Notes under the pieces: model-generated
What the model was told of the DNA's origin: nothing
Databases searched by the model: none
What the model saw: the letters and a program-made list of their open reading frames with translations, nothing else
Shown here: positions 1 to 8,394 of the stretch, one piece after another
Layout: each line of letters starts with the position of its first letter
How positions within the stretch are numbered: the first letter of the stretch is position 1
Program-made: the position numbers and the translations under genes
Source of the DNA: an uncultured Fidelibacterota bacterium
GTDB lineage: Bacteria > Fidelibacterota > Marinisomatia > Marinisomatales > Marinisomataceae
Assembly (NCBI GenBank): GCA_902599655.1
Contig: CACKGC010000001.1
Location: 33,570-97,569, forward strand
Direction: 5' to 3'
DNA length: 64,000 nucleotides

Positions 1-93
1 GTTTAAGAATTTCTTTTCCTGATAAAATCATAGTTTGTATTCGAGGTTATATAATTTTTTTTAGGTTACAAAGTATTTTTTGTATCTTTCTAT

Positions 94-942
94 ATGGATT
101 TCCTATCATGGTGGCAAACTTTACCCTCAAAAATGGATCCGGTACTAATTTCAATTGGTCCCTTAACTATTTATTGGTATTCAACAATGTATCTTGTTGC
201 TTTTGGCGTAGTATATATTCTCTGCAGTAAAAAAATTAAGCAAAACAAGTTTAATAAAATTAACCTAGAGCAATTTGAAGACTTGCTATCATGGTGTTTT
301 ATTGGATTATTAATTGGAGCAAGATTTGGATATGTCATTTTTTATAATTTTGAATATTACCTTTCCAATCCATTAGAAATTCTTCTTCCTTTCAAATATT
401 ATAATGGTAATTGGGTATTTACTGGTATTGCAGGTATGTCTTACCATGGAGGGGTTATTGGAGTGGTTACTGCAATTTGGCTATTTAGTAGAAAAGTAAA
501 ATTACATTTATTTGAATTAGCAGACTTTTTGACTGCTGCTATTCCTTTGGGCTATTTTTTTGGTAGAATTGGAAACTTTATCAATGGAGAACTATACGGC
601 AGAACAACTGAAGCATCTATAGGAATGTATTTCCCAAATGCAGGAGATAATGTATTACGACATCCATCACAATTATATGAAGCGTTGTTTGAAGGAATTA
701 TTCTTTATTATGTAATTAACTCATTTAACAAACATAATAAACTTGGATTTAATAGTGGTACTTATGTGTTTGGTTATGGACTTGTACGATTTTTCATTGA
801 ATATTTTCGAGAGCCAGATGCTCACTTAGGATTTATTCTTTTCGATTTAAGCATGGGCCAACTTCTATGTATAGTGATGATGCTCAGCGGAATATATATC
901 TGGTATGTTGGCAATCAAGAAACTGCTAAAGCTCAAACTTAA
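94..942 (+). CDS. lgt: Prolipoprotein diacylglyceryl transferase (Lgt)
   Basis: Lgt moves the diacylglyceryl group of phosphatidylglycerol onto the lipobox cysteine of prolipoproteins, the first step of lipoprotein maturation in the inner membrane. The 282-residue protein has the usual length and several hydrophobic segments. The family signature GRIGNFINGE lies at residues 157-166, and R158, N161 and E166 keep the same spacing as R143, N146 and E151 of E. coli Lgt. The conserved HGG lies at 118-120, where E. coli has H103. Its role fits the at least six lipobox proteins elsewhere in this window. The first 93 bases hold no gene; a -10-like TATAAT at 50-55 could serve it, without a clear -35. 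Its last 17 bases overlap the convergent DUF6702 gene. Confidence 0.95.
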   Translation: MDFLSWWQTLPSKMDPVLISIGPLTIYWYSTMYLVAFGVVYILCSKKIKQNKFNKINLEQFEDLLSWCFIGLLIGARFGYVIFYNFEYYLSNPLEILLPFKYYNGNWVFTGIAGMSYHGGVIGVVTAIWLFSRKVKLHLFELADFLTAAIPLGYFFGRIGNFINGELYGRTTEASIGMYFPNAGDNVLRHPSQLYEALFEGIILYYVINSFNKHNKLGFNSGTYVFGYGLVRFFIEYFREPDAHLGFILFDLSMGQLLCIVMMLSGIYIWYVGNQETAKAQT

Positions 943-1402
943 ACGCCGGCTCTTCAACAGTCATAGTAGAAGACTGAACATTTTTAGTTCCATAAACATT
1001 CATGATGTTTTGTTGCTTTTGATACATATCCATAAATATTGTATTAAATACAGCTACATTAGATGGCGAATTAAATTTATCAATTTCTAAAAAAAATAGA
1101 GTGAAATCTCCATCAATTTTCTTTCCAAGATATCTCCAATAATGATCTTGTATAATAAAATTATCTGAAAGGTAATCTATTATAAAATCATCAATGTCTT
1201 TGTTTTCTCTCTCTGAACCTAAATTGGCTAGATTAAAATCAGCTTTCTTTAATAACGCTTCTACATCATGAGTAAACGTTTGGATAGTTATCTCTAAACT
1301 TTTTTGGTTATCACTTAAGCGCACCTCAGTTGTAGTCAGAAAAAACTGATGACTAAAAACAACCGAGTGTAATAAAATTATTTGAAAAAATAATTTATAC
1401 AT
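926..1402 (-). CDS. DUF6702 family secreted protein
   Basis: This 158-residue protein has a short N-terminal hydrophobic leader (residues 1-17) and no membrane segment after it, so it is probably periplasmic. It matches my recollection of the DUF6702 family of Bacteroidota: an early 'H-x-F-F-x-T-T-T-E-V' strand, then alternating strands 'ITIQTFTHDVEALL', and a central 'YLSDNFII' segment. In that phylum these genes usually sit next to an M1-family aminopeptidase, as here, where the M1 gene ends 18 bases upstream on the same strand. The function is unknown. The pairing suggests a role in, or simple co-expression with, periplasmic peptide breakdown. The family call rests on remembered pattern and context, not on a search. 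Confidence 0.7.
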   Translation of the reverse strand: MYKLFFQIILLHSVVFSHQFFLTTTEVRLSDNQKSLEITIQTFTHDVEALLKKADFNLANLGSERENKDIDDFIIDYLSDNFIIQDHYWRYLGKKIDGDFTLFFLEIDKFNSPSNVAVFNTIFMDMYQKQQNIMNVYGTKNVQSSTMTVEEPAFKFEL

Positions 1403-1420
1403 TATTTAGTCGACCTAATA

Positions 1421-3886
1421 TTACTTGGAATCGCTTTGTTTAGCTCTCTGCATTGGATTTGATCCACCATACCATGATGAGCTATCATACTTATAGATAT
1501 CAAATAAAGTTGGCTCATTCTTTGGTGGCCAATGATTATTGTCTCTGAATGTATCAGCAGTTTCTCTAAATGGGTCCAATGTGAAGCTTACAACCTTCTT
1601 TTCAGTTTTGAACACCTTGGATACTTCTGGTCTATTAAATCTCCAAATTTCTACAGGTATTCTTACAACATCGGTTGATCCATCTTCAAATGTCATTTCA
1701 ATAATCAAAGGCATCACAAGTCCACCAATGTTTTTGAATTTAATCTTGTAAAAGTGATCATTTCTTTTTGCTAATCTTCGTTCATTATCAGATAGTTCAT
1801 CCAGCAATTCTTCATACTGGCTTTTACCACTCATTTTTTCCATGATTTTAGCTTTCATTTCATCTGAAAGATCAGCATCATTTAACATTGTTTCATACCT
1901 TCTACGTTGGCTAGCATCAGTTATATCAGCAAACTCATCATAGGAGTCATAAAAGTCTCTTGTTTTAGGATCTCTATCTGTAACAGTTTGCTTAATATCT
2001 TTCTCATCCAACATTGCAGCGTAATATTTCTTGCTTTCTTTATCTTTCTTTTCAGCTGCTCTTTTTTTGGTTGGATCAATCTCTAACTGGAACCATTCAA
2101 CTTCTTCGATGGATAAATCTACATGGTCATTTGTAAAGAACCATCCTCTCCAAAACCAATCTAAATCTACACCAGATGCATTTTCCATAATTCGGAAAAA
2201 GTCAGATGGTGTTGGATGCTTAAACATCCAAGTTTTTGAATATTCTTTGAATGCAAAATCAAATAATTCTCTACCCATAATAGTATCTCTTAAAATATTC
2301 AATGCAACTGTAGGTTTACCGTAAGCATTTGCACCAAATTGATAAATGGATTCAGAATTTGTCATTATCGGCATTATGTTAGATTTATCTCCACGCATAT
2401 ATCGTACGATATAGTCTTGGTTGTTTCTAGGATGAAACAATTCTGAGTCCCATGCTCTTCCTGCCAAATCATCCATAAAGGAATTAAGACCTTCATCCAT
2501 CCATGTCCATTGTCTTTCATCTGAGTTAACAATCATTGGAAACCAGAAGTGTCCAACCTCATGAATAATTACTCCAATTAATCCTCTTTTTGTTCTTTCA
2601 GAATATGTCCCATCTTCTTCTGGTCGATATCCATTAAATGAAACCATTGGATACTCCATTCCCATACGATCAATATGAGCTGAAATAGCAACAGGATATG
2701 GATAATCAAATGTATATTTTGAATAAAAATCGACAGTGTGTGCTACCGCTTTTGTTGAATATTGCCCCCATAGAGGGTTTGCTTCATTAGGATAATAGGA
2801 CATAGCCATTACCGTATTATCGCCTACTTGTACACCCATGGCATCCCATATATATCTTCTTGAAGCAGCAAATGCATAGTCTCTTACATTTTCTGCCTTA
2901 AAGTGCCATGTTTTTTGTCTACTTGTTTTGGTTTCAAGATTTTCTAAAGCTTCATCCACTGTAACAATTAATACAGGTTCTTTAGATTTCTTCGCTTTTT
3001 CAAGTCTATTAATTTGCTCCTCGGTAAGCACTTCATCTGGGTTCTGTAATGCTCCGGTAGCTCCAACAACAAAATCTTCAGGTACAGTAATTTTTACGTC
3101 ATAATCACCAAAAATTAATGTGAATTCACCTCTACCTAAGAATTGTTTATTTTGCCAACCATATACATCATTATACATACACATTCTTGGAAAAAATTGT
3201 GCTATAGTATAAATGTAGTTATCGTCATCCTCAAAATATTCATATCCTGATCTTCCACCGTCTCTAATATGATCATTGATATTATACCACCATTTAATCT
3301 TGAAAGTATAAGTGTCTCCCGATTGAATTGGTTCAGGAACATCAATACGCATCATAGTTTTGTTGATTGTATATGGAACATTTTTATTTTTTTCATCTTT
3401 TACATACTGAATTTTGAAACCGCCATCAAAATCACGATAAAAGTTTTCCAATGTTCTCGATGAGACTGTACTACCAATAACCATCTTCTCATTTCCTCTT
3501 TGAGCTGAAAGATCACCAGTAGATTGAATTTTGTAAGAATCTGAATCTAAGGCTCTAACATTTTGCGTGAGCTCCATCCATAAATAATTCAATGCATCAG
3601 GAGAATTATTGTAGAACGTAACTGTTTCTTCTCCATAAAGTCTTTGCTTGTTGTCATCAATTCTCAATTTCATATCATAATCTGCTCTTACTTGCCAGTA
3701 TTCATGTCCTGGATAGCCAGCAGCAGTACGATAAGTATTTGGTGTTGTGATGTCTTCATTTAATTGTTTAAAACGATCTAAATTGATTTGATAAGAATTA
3801 AAATGTCTATTTTCTTCAAGCTCAACATTATCTTGAGCAAAAATCATTGAAAATAGGCACAAAATTATTGCGGTTTTTTTATACAT
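1421..3886 (-). CDS. M1 family metallopeptidase (gluzincin aminopeptidase), secreted
   Basis: This is a zinc aminopeptidase of family M1. The motif HEVGH lies at residues 442-446, and the third zinc ligand E465 is exactly 18 residues after the second histidine, as in all gluzincins (HExxH-x18-E). I start it at the ATG at 3886, because AGGAGA lies 8-13 bases upstream and the product then begins with a clean signal peptide (MYKKTAIILCLFSMIFAQ). The open frame continues 72 codons further upstream to 4102, but that part has no family similarity and overlaps the divergent gene at 3989. The 821-residue product has a long charged linker near residues 620-720, rich in K, D and E. It probably trims peptides in the periplasm or at the surface. 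It lies just upstream of the DUF6702 gene. Confidence 0.93.
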   Translation of the reverse strand: MYKKTAIILCLFSMIFAQDNVELEENRHFNSYQINLDRFKQLNEDITTPNTYRTAAGYPGHEYWQVRADYDMKLRIDDNKQRLYGEETVTFYNNSPDALNYLWMELTQNVRALDSDSYKIQSTGDLSAQRGNEKMVIGSTVSSRTLENFYRDFDGGFKIQYVKDEKNKNVPYTINKTMMRIDVPEPIQSGDTYTFKIKWWYNINDHIRDGGRSGYEYFEDDDNYIYTIAQFFPRMCMYNDVYGWQNKQFLGRGEFTLIFGDYDVKITVPEDFVVGATGALQNPDEVLTEEQINRLEKAKKSKEPVLIVTVDEALENLETKTSRQKTWHFKAENVRDYAFAASRRYIWDAMGVQVGDNTVMAMSYYPNEANPLWGQYSTKAVAHTVDFYSKYTFDYPYPVAISAHIDRMGMEYPMVSFNGYRPEEDGTYSERTKRGLIGVIIHEVGHFWFPMIVNSDERQWTWMDEGLNSFMDDLAGRAWDSELFHPRNNQDYIVRYMRGDKSNIMPIMTNSESIYQFGANAYGKPTVALNILRDTIMGRELFDFAFKEYSKTWMFKHPTPSDFFRIMENASGVDLDWFWRGWFFTNDHVDLSIEEVEWFQLEIDPTKKRAAEKKDKESKKYYAAMLDEKDIKQTVTDRDPKTRDFYDSYDEFADITDASQRRRYETMLNDADLSDEMKAKIMEKMSGKSQYEELLDELSDNERRLAKRNDHFYKIKFKNIGGLVMPLIIEMTFEDGSTDVVRIPVEIWRFNRPEVSKVFKTEKKVVSFTLDPFRETADTFRDNNHWPPKNEPTLFDIYKYDSSSWYGGSNPMQRAKQSDSK

Positions 3887-3893
3887 ATTTATA

Positions 3894-3899
3894 TCTCCT
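3894..3899 (-). promoter_or_regulatory. Ribosome binding site that fixes the M1 peptidase start
   Basis: On the minus strand AGGAGA is followed by a 7-base spacer and the ATG at 3886. It supports the short form of the peptidase over the 72-codon N-terminal extension. Confidence 0.8.
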
Positions 3900-3988
3900 A
3901 AAATTGTATGAACTAACAATGTACGTATCAAATAATGATGTTGTAAATAAAAAAAAGATGTTATCTTTATTACGTTAAGGAGACAATT

Positions 3989-4321
3989 ATGGTTAAAAAA
4001 ATACTTTTTATTCAAAATAGAACTGGAATTAAACGTTCTAATTTCTTTGATCACTGGGAAAATATACATGCACCCCACATGGTAAACGTTCTTAAACCGC
4101 AAAAATATATTCTGACATTTTTTGAAGAAGATATTGAAAATGGCTGCTGTGGAATGGCAGAGCTTTGGTTCAATTCAGAGTCAGAATACCAGGAAGCAAT
4201 GGAACGAAGAAAAACAGAATATGGTTCCTCAGATAATTGGCATGATGTAGCTAAAGCATGGCCAGATCCTGATCGCTATGAATACACTGGAAGAGAAATT
4301 AAAATAGTCGATAATACTTAG
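3989..4321 (+). CDS. EthD/REDY-type small alpha+beta barrel protein
   Basis: This 110-residue protein looks like a dimeric alpha+beta barrel (ferredoxin-like) of the EthD type. Its N-terminus has the typical strand 'KKILFIQNRTGIKR' followed by 'FFDHWENIHAPHM', which resembles the 'F..HW...H' pattern of EthD proteins. Such proteins act in breakdown or cyclisation of small molecules, but many have no known substrate. AAGGAGA lies a few bases upstream of the ATG. It is divergent from the M1 peptidase, and three bases separate it from the next gene, so the two are probably co-transcribed. The family assignment is by pattern only and no specific activity is proposed. Confidence 0.6.
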   Translation: MVKKILFIQNRTGIKRSNFFDHWENIHAPHMVNVLKPQKYILTFFEEDIENGCCGMAELWFNSESEYQEAMERRKTEYGSSDNWHDVAKAWPDPDRYEYTGREIKIVDNT

Positions 4322-4324
4322 GTA

Positions 4325-4999
4325 ATGTCAGCTAAACATCTTTTCCCCATAGCAATGGGTGGTTTTTTCATTTTTTATGTATCACTCATGTTGCGTCAAC
4401 CCTCATTTACATTTCAAGAAGGTGATATTTTTTTTCAAGATCTAGATTGCGGACCACCATGTGACGCAATTGAAGCAGTAACCCAAGGTTATATGGGATC
4501 AAACTTATCTCATTGTGCAATTATAACTGAAGTTGGACCTAATCTTAAAACTACCAAATTAGCTGAAGCTATAGGAGAAACTGTTACAGAAACAACATTA
4601 GAAGAATTCTTAAATAGAAGCAATAAAGTACTTGTTGGAAGACTGAAAAAAGAACATGCTGAATTAATACCAACTGCTCTTAAACACATCAAAGACAATT
4701 TACTTGGGAAACCTTATGATTTTATTTTTGATATCACTGATGATACCTACTATTGTTCTGAAATTATTTATGAAGGATTACAGGTTGCAGATAGTAATCA
4801 ACAAATCATGCAATTAAATCCAATGACATTCAATGAACCTGGTACAAATTCTCCATTTGTGCATTGGATAGAATATTATGAAGAATTAAATCATGAGATT
4901 CCGGAGGGTGAACTTGGATTGAATCCAGGAGGAATGTCTAGATCTGAAGGATTAGATATTATTTATATGTTCGAAAAGCCTTCAGGATATGTCAATTAA
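4325..4999 (+). CDS. YiiX/YebB-like NlpC/P60-superfamily cysteine hydrolase
   Basis: This 224-residue protein belongs to the permuted papain-fold group (YiiX/YebB, formerly DUF830). An N-terminal hydrophobic segment (about residues 7-24) is followed by 'EGDIFF', the usual first strand of this family. The putative catalytic histidine is H63 in 'LSHCAI' and the putative nucleophile is C144 in 'YYCSEI', the order found in permuted enzymes. Relatives hydrolyse amide or thioester bonds in cell-wall peptides or lipids, but substrates are mostly unknown. The N-terminal segment suggests a membrane-anchored periplasmic enzyme. It lies three bases after the EthD-like gene, and its end overlaps the convergent Cas4-like gene by four bases. 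Confidence 0.75.
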   Translation: MSAKHLFPIAMGGFFIFYVSLMLRQPSFTFQEGDIFFQDLDCGPPCDAIEAVTQGYMGSNLSHCAIITEVGPNLKTTKLAEAIGETVTETTLEEFLNRSNKVLVGRLKKEHAELIPTALKHIKDNLLGKPYDFIFDITDDTYYCSEIIYEGLQVADSNQQIMQLNPMTFNEPGTNSPFVHWIEYYEELNHEIPEGELGLNPGGMSRSEGLDIIYMFEKPSGYVN

Positions 5000-5751
5000 A
5001 GCTTTGAGACAGTTGTAAGATATAAACAATCTTCACAGTTTGAGTTATTAAAGTCAGGAGCTTCATCTAACTGCAAACAATTATACATCTCTTCTACTTG
5101 CGGTCCTATCCAAGATGTGTCCAATGTAAATGGGACCAAAGTTCTTCTAAAATGCATTTCTCTTCCTAAATGAGGCTTACTTGCATCTCCGTTGTAATAC
5201 ATTAGATATCCAGTTTCAGAAACATCAAAACTATTTTGTTGCAATAACCAACTATAAACTTCTAATTGTCTTTTGTATGACTCCCCATTATTATATACAT
5301 CTGCAGAAGATAAAATATCTGTTTTTTTGGCAGTAGCTTTAAAATCAATAACCACAAGCTTATCTTCTTCATCAATCATGATATCATCAACACCGCCATA
5401 TAATAAAAAATTATGTTTTTCATCATGATATTGAATGCCTGTGAAGGTATGTTGCCACTTTTCAATATCTTCATGTTGGAATGGTTTTATGTTCAATCCA
5501 TTTTCTTTAAAAATACCATGTGGACGATCTTGAGCTCTACAAAAATCCATTTCTTTTTTTAGTAAATCATCTACAGCGCTATTGATTGCCCATCCAGGCA
5601 TGGGTGGTTTTCTCAATCCAAGCTTTGCATCTTTATAAAAACAGGTTGGACAATTAAAATATAGTTCAATTTTTGATCGACTAATTTTGAAGGTCTTATC
5701 AGGATTATATCTCCAATTCTCTCCAACAATAGGATTATATCCATATCCCAT
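4996..5751 (-). CDS. Cas4-like PD-(D/E)XK nuclease with four Cys, likely Fe-S
   Basis: This 251-residue protein has the core of RecB/Cas4-type PD-(D/E)XK nucleases. After 'GGVDDIMIDEEDKL' comes 'VVIDFKATAKK', giving the D...D-x-K catalytic pair, and a later 'YKRQLEVYSWLL' helix matches the QxxxY region of these enzymes. Cysteine pairs sit at both ends (C34/C37 and C239/C242), the pattern that holds a 4Fe-4S cluster in Cas4 and AddB. No CRISPR array or other cas gene is in the window, so this is a stand-alone member; similar solo proteins occur in uncultured bacteria. It is the last gene of the minus-strand set starting at 9013. AGGA lies about 10 bases before the ATG. A role in DNA end processing is inferred, not shown. 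Confidence 0.8.
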   Translation of the reverse strand: MGYGYNPIVGENWRYNPDKTFKISRSKIELYFNCPTCFYKDAKLGLRKPPMPGWAINSAVDDLLKKEMDFCRAQDRPHGIFKENGLNIKPFQHEDIEKWQHTFTGIQYHDEKHNFLLYGGVDDIMIDEEDKLVVIDFKATAKKTDILSSADVYNNGESYKRQLEVYSWLLQQNSFDVSETGYLMYYNGDASKPHLGREMHFRRTLVPFTLDTSWIGPQVEEMYNCLQLDEAPDFNNSNCEDCLYLTTVSKL

Positions 5752-5765
5752 AATTTGATCTCCTA

Positions 5766-6026
5766 TTATTTTTTAACTGTTATGTCAGCTGTTGCAAGAA
5801 TTTCATTGTAATATTTATAGAACTCTTCTTGATATTTTACCCAATTTCTAAGAGCGGACTTTGCTCTGCTTTGAGCAGATGATTTAAACTTATATTCACC
5901 TTTTTGTGTTCTTAATGATGAACGACCAACAACATCATTCATCTTACAACGCTGATCTCTGCCTCCACCTGGGCAAGGCACCTCAGTTTGTGCATTTAAA
6001 ATTGCTTGTTCTTCTCTATATCCCAT
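5766..6026 (-). CDS. Small conserved-looking protein of unknown function
   Basis: I do not recognise this 86-residue protein. It has a 'VPCPGGGRDQRCKMND' segment near residues 16-31 with two cysteines, then a basic, serine-rich stretch and a predicted C-terminal helix rich in aromatic residues (W, Y and F) from about residue 58. A good ribosome site (AGGAGA) lies five bases before the ATG, which supports real translation. It sits 18 bases after the KAP NTPase gene and 14 bases before the Cas4-like gene, all on the same strand. It starts with the same three residues (MGY) as the Cas4-like protein. The position suggests it works with those two proteins. Confidence 0.65.
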   Translation of the reverse strand: MGYREEQAILNAQTEVPCPGGGRDQRCKMNDVVGRSSLRTQKGEYKFKSSAQSRAKSALRNWVKYQEEFYKYYNEILATADITVKK

Positions 6027-6044
6027 TATATCTCCTTATTAACT

Positions 6045-8135
6045 TTATTTTTTTTCCCACGGTTCTGCTTCACCATGATTTTCTTCGTCATCTGTTTTAA
6101 CAAAAATATTTTTTAGTCGTAAATGCTGACCTCTCTTCTTATCACTAATTGATAGATTGTGGCCATTCTTTGTTGATTCATAACTTTCGTTTACCAATTC
6201 AAAAATAATCCTTTCTCTGTCATTAAAAGCCTTCACACTACCATTTATATCAAAAAATTGGTATCCCCATGGAACTTTGTAAGATTTCATTTTAGGATTA
6301 TACTTTCTGATATCATTAACATTTAACCCATCAATTTTTGGACGAATGAATTCTCTCTTTTTTGCTCTGCTTAACATCATGCCAATAATATTTTCTTTTT
6401 TTTGTTTCCAGATAGCAAAATTTATGAATTTTTTACGATTTACTTTACCGCTAATACCTCCTGTTGGAGAAAAAGTAAATTCAGCATCAGGATATTCTGT
6501 TTTAAACTTGTTATACCACATTCTTAAAAATTCTACTTCCGTATCCGAAATTATCATTGGTTTTTCGCTTTTAACCCCTTGCCTTTTTCCTTCTATCCAT
6601 GCATCAAAATCACCAAAATATGTTTGATATCCACTGCTTTTGTTATCTGATTGTAATGTATCTGATGTAGAAACAGCCGTAACGCCTGTTTTTTTAATAA
6701 CATCCTGCATTTTTTGATCAGTATTTTTTTCTACAAGTATTGTTTTATCAATATAGTTTAATAAACTTGAAATATCTGTCGCTCTTCTTCGATATCTAGG
6801 CTTGATATAACAAACCCTGAAAAGTGCTTGTTCCCAGGAGTCGTTAAACTCTTCTAATTTCATAAATTGTTCAAAATCTTGCTGAAAAGTCTTGGAAAGC
6901 TCCTCATCAATTTCTTCTTTCTTGTGCGTTACTTGAAAAGCTATATCATCATTCCAATCTTTAAAGTTGGGATGTTTCGCCAATAAGTCATAAATATCTG
7001 GATATTTAATCTGTAAACAAACAATAGCAAACATTAGCATATCATCAACAATGTCTTCTTCCCAGCTATCTTTCTGACTACCTTCACCCTCATCTTTTTC
7101 CATACTAGTAAATAGCTCAATTAAAGATAAAGAATTGATTAATCTTTTAATAGACCTTGGATTACTTCCAATAGAATTCCCAAGAATAGAAGTAATAACT
7201 TCATCTAAATTAATAGATACTTCTTCTTTCTTTTTTTTATCATTTTGAATCTCTTTTTTAAACGGAAGCTCTGTCTTACTATCTATATCTATATAATCAA
7301 TATCTTCAAGCAATCCTTTTACATATGAACCTAATTCATATTGTCCGAGAGGCATCATAAATGGCAATTGAATTATCTTGTCGAAGAAAGCTCTAAACTC
7401 CCATTCATTTTCGTCCGTTTTCTTTCCAAATTTTCCTTCCAAACCCTTAATTACTACTTGATAATCAATGGCTAATACAAAAATACAATTTTTTACATCA
7501 AAAATATTCTTGAGGAGCTCTAAGATTTCAACAGCATTTACTGGGTTAATACGATCTAAATCATCAACATATATGACAATTTTATCGGTTGTTCCACTAT
7601 TAACTATTTTTTCAGCGGTTACCTTGAGTCTTGATTTAAGTCTTGCAATAACACTATCATCTTGACCAGAAATTTCGTTAAAAAGATCAACACCTTCTTT
7701 GCCTCCAGCGGCTGAAGCTGCAACTCTGGCAGCTCCCTTTACCAAAGATTTAAAAGTGTTATTAATTTCGGTCTTTTCTTTATTAGGCAAAGCAGATTGA
7801 TTGAGCATATTTTTAATAATCTGATTTACAATTTTTAACAAAGATTCTTCTGGGTTAGATAAAAGAGAATGTTCCCATGCATTTATCCAAATTTGAAGAA
7901 ATTTATCTTTATTTTCTGTGTAGTCTCTATGTTTGCCATCTAGTTGATTTTCTATTTGTCTTAAAAGAGATGTTTTACCGCTTCCCCACTCTCCTTGAAT
8001 ACCAATTGTAAGCGGTGTATCGCAACCAGATATGAAATCGGTCAATGCTTTAGCATGCTTATCAATGCCTAGGGGATTTTTCTCATAATCATCATGAGGT
8101 TGATCAATGATTCCAATAGTTTTATTATCAGTCAT
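6045..8135 (-). CDS. KAP family P-loop NTPase
   Basis: This 696-residue protein is a KAP-type STAND-related NTPase. Walker A is GEWGSGKT at residues 48-55, with the family's typical 'GIQGEWGSGKTSLL'. Walker B is VIYVDDLDR at about 187-195, and a later 'RSIKRLINSL' matches the sensor/arginine region. The first 350 residues form the NTPase; the remaining half is charged and unassigned. Many KAP proteins carry two membrane helices between the Walker motifs. I see only a weak 'VKGAARVAASAAGG' stretch there, so this one is probably soluble. KAP proteins in bacteria are often found with phage-defence or plasmid genes. Its ATG lies inside the end of the 88-residue gene (8-base overlap), suggesting coupled translation, and two nuclease-like genes flank the set. 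Confidence 0.9.
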   Translation of the reverse strand: MTDNKTIGIIDQPHDDYEKNPLGIDKHAKALTDFISGCDTPLTIGIQGEWGSGKTSLLRQIENQLDGKHRDYTENKDKFLQIWINAWEHSLLSNPEESLLKIVNQIIKNMLNQSALPNKEKTEINNTFKSLVKGAARVAASAAGGKEGVDLFNEISGQDDSVIARLKSRLKVTAEKIVNSGTTDKIVIYVDDLDRINPVNAVEILELLKNIFDVKNCIFVLAIDYQVVIKGLEGKFGKKTDENEWEFRAFFDKIIQLPFMMPLGQYELGSYVKGLLEDIDYIDIDSKTELPFKKEIQNDKKKKEEVSINLDEVITSILGNSIGSNPRSIKRLINSLSLIELFTSMEKDEGEGSQKDSWEEDIVDDMLMFAIVCLQIKYPDIYDLLAKHPNFKDWNDDIAFQVTHKKEEIDEELSKTFQQDFEQFMKLEEFNDSWEQALFRVCYIKPRYRRRATDISSLLNYIDKTILVEKNTDQKMQDVIKKTGVTAVSTSDTLQSDNKSSGYQTYFGDFDAWIEGKRQGVKSEKPMIISDTEVEFLRMWYNKFKTEYPDAEFTFSPTGGISGKVNRKKFINFAIWKQKKENIIGMMLSRAKKREFIRPKIDGLNVNDIRKYNPKMKSYKVPWGYQFFDINGSVKAFNDRERIIFELVNESYESTKNGHNLSISDKKRGQHLRLKNIFVKTDDEENHGEAEPWEKK

Positions 8136-8394
8136 TTAATTTTACACGGTAAATGTTAATTTTTTTTTCTTTATTTTTATCATGATGACAAAAGTATAAA
8201 TAACCCTCTTCTCTTTCAATGTTTAATTCTGCAACCAAGACTCCTTTATGATTTGGATTGCGATGTCCCATGATTGTTTCGATGAGATTTCCATCCTTAT
8301 TGATATAGTAAAGTTTGCTAGGTTTTCTAATAACGTCTGTTGAACAAACAAATTCTTTTTGCTTAGAATGATGTTGCTTATTTATACGCTTCAA
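8128..8394 (-). CDS. Small basic protein of unknown function
   Basis: This 88-residue protein is not one I recognise. It is lysine- and histidine-rich and appears to be mostly beta strands ('SKLYYINKDGNLIETI', 'GVLVAELNIE', 'GYLYFCHHD', 'KINIYRVKL'), like a small barrel. The start is a TTG at 8394 that overlaps the end of the upstream gene by 17 bases; no ATG is available before residue 43, so the exact start is uncertain. Its stop overlaps the KAP NTPase start. The tight overlaps on both sides argue that it is a real gene of this operon. Two cysteines (17 and about 70) do not form an obvious metal site. Confidence 0.55.
   Translation of the reverse strand: MKRINKQHHSKQKEFVCSTDVIRKPSKLYYINKDGNLIETIMGHRNPNHKGVLVAELNIEREEGYLYFCHHDKNKEKKINIYRVKLND

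Noticed and set aside
3887-4102. 72-codon N-terminal extension of the M1 peptidase
   Set aside because: It has no family similarity and overlaps the divergent EthD-like gene; AGGAGA and a clean signal peptide support the start at 3886.
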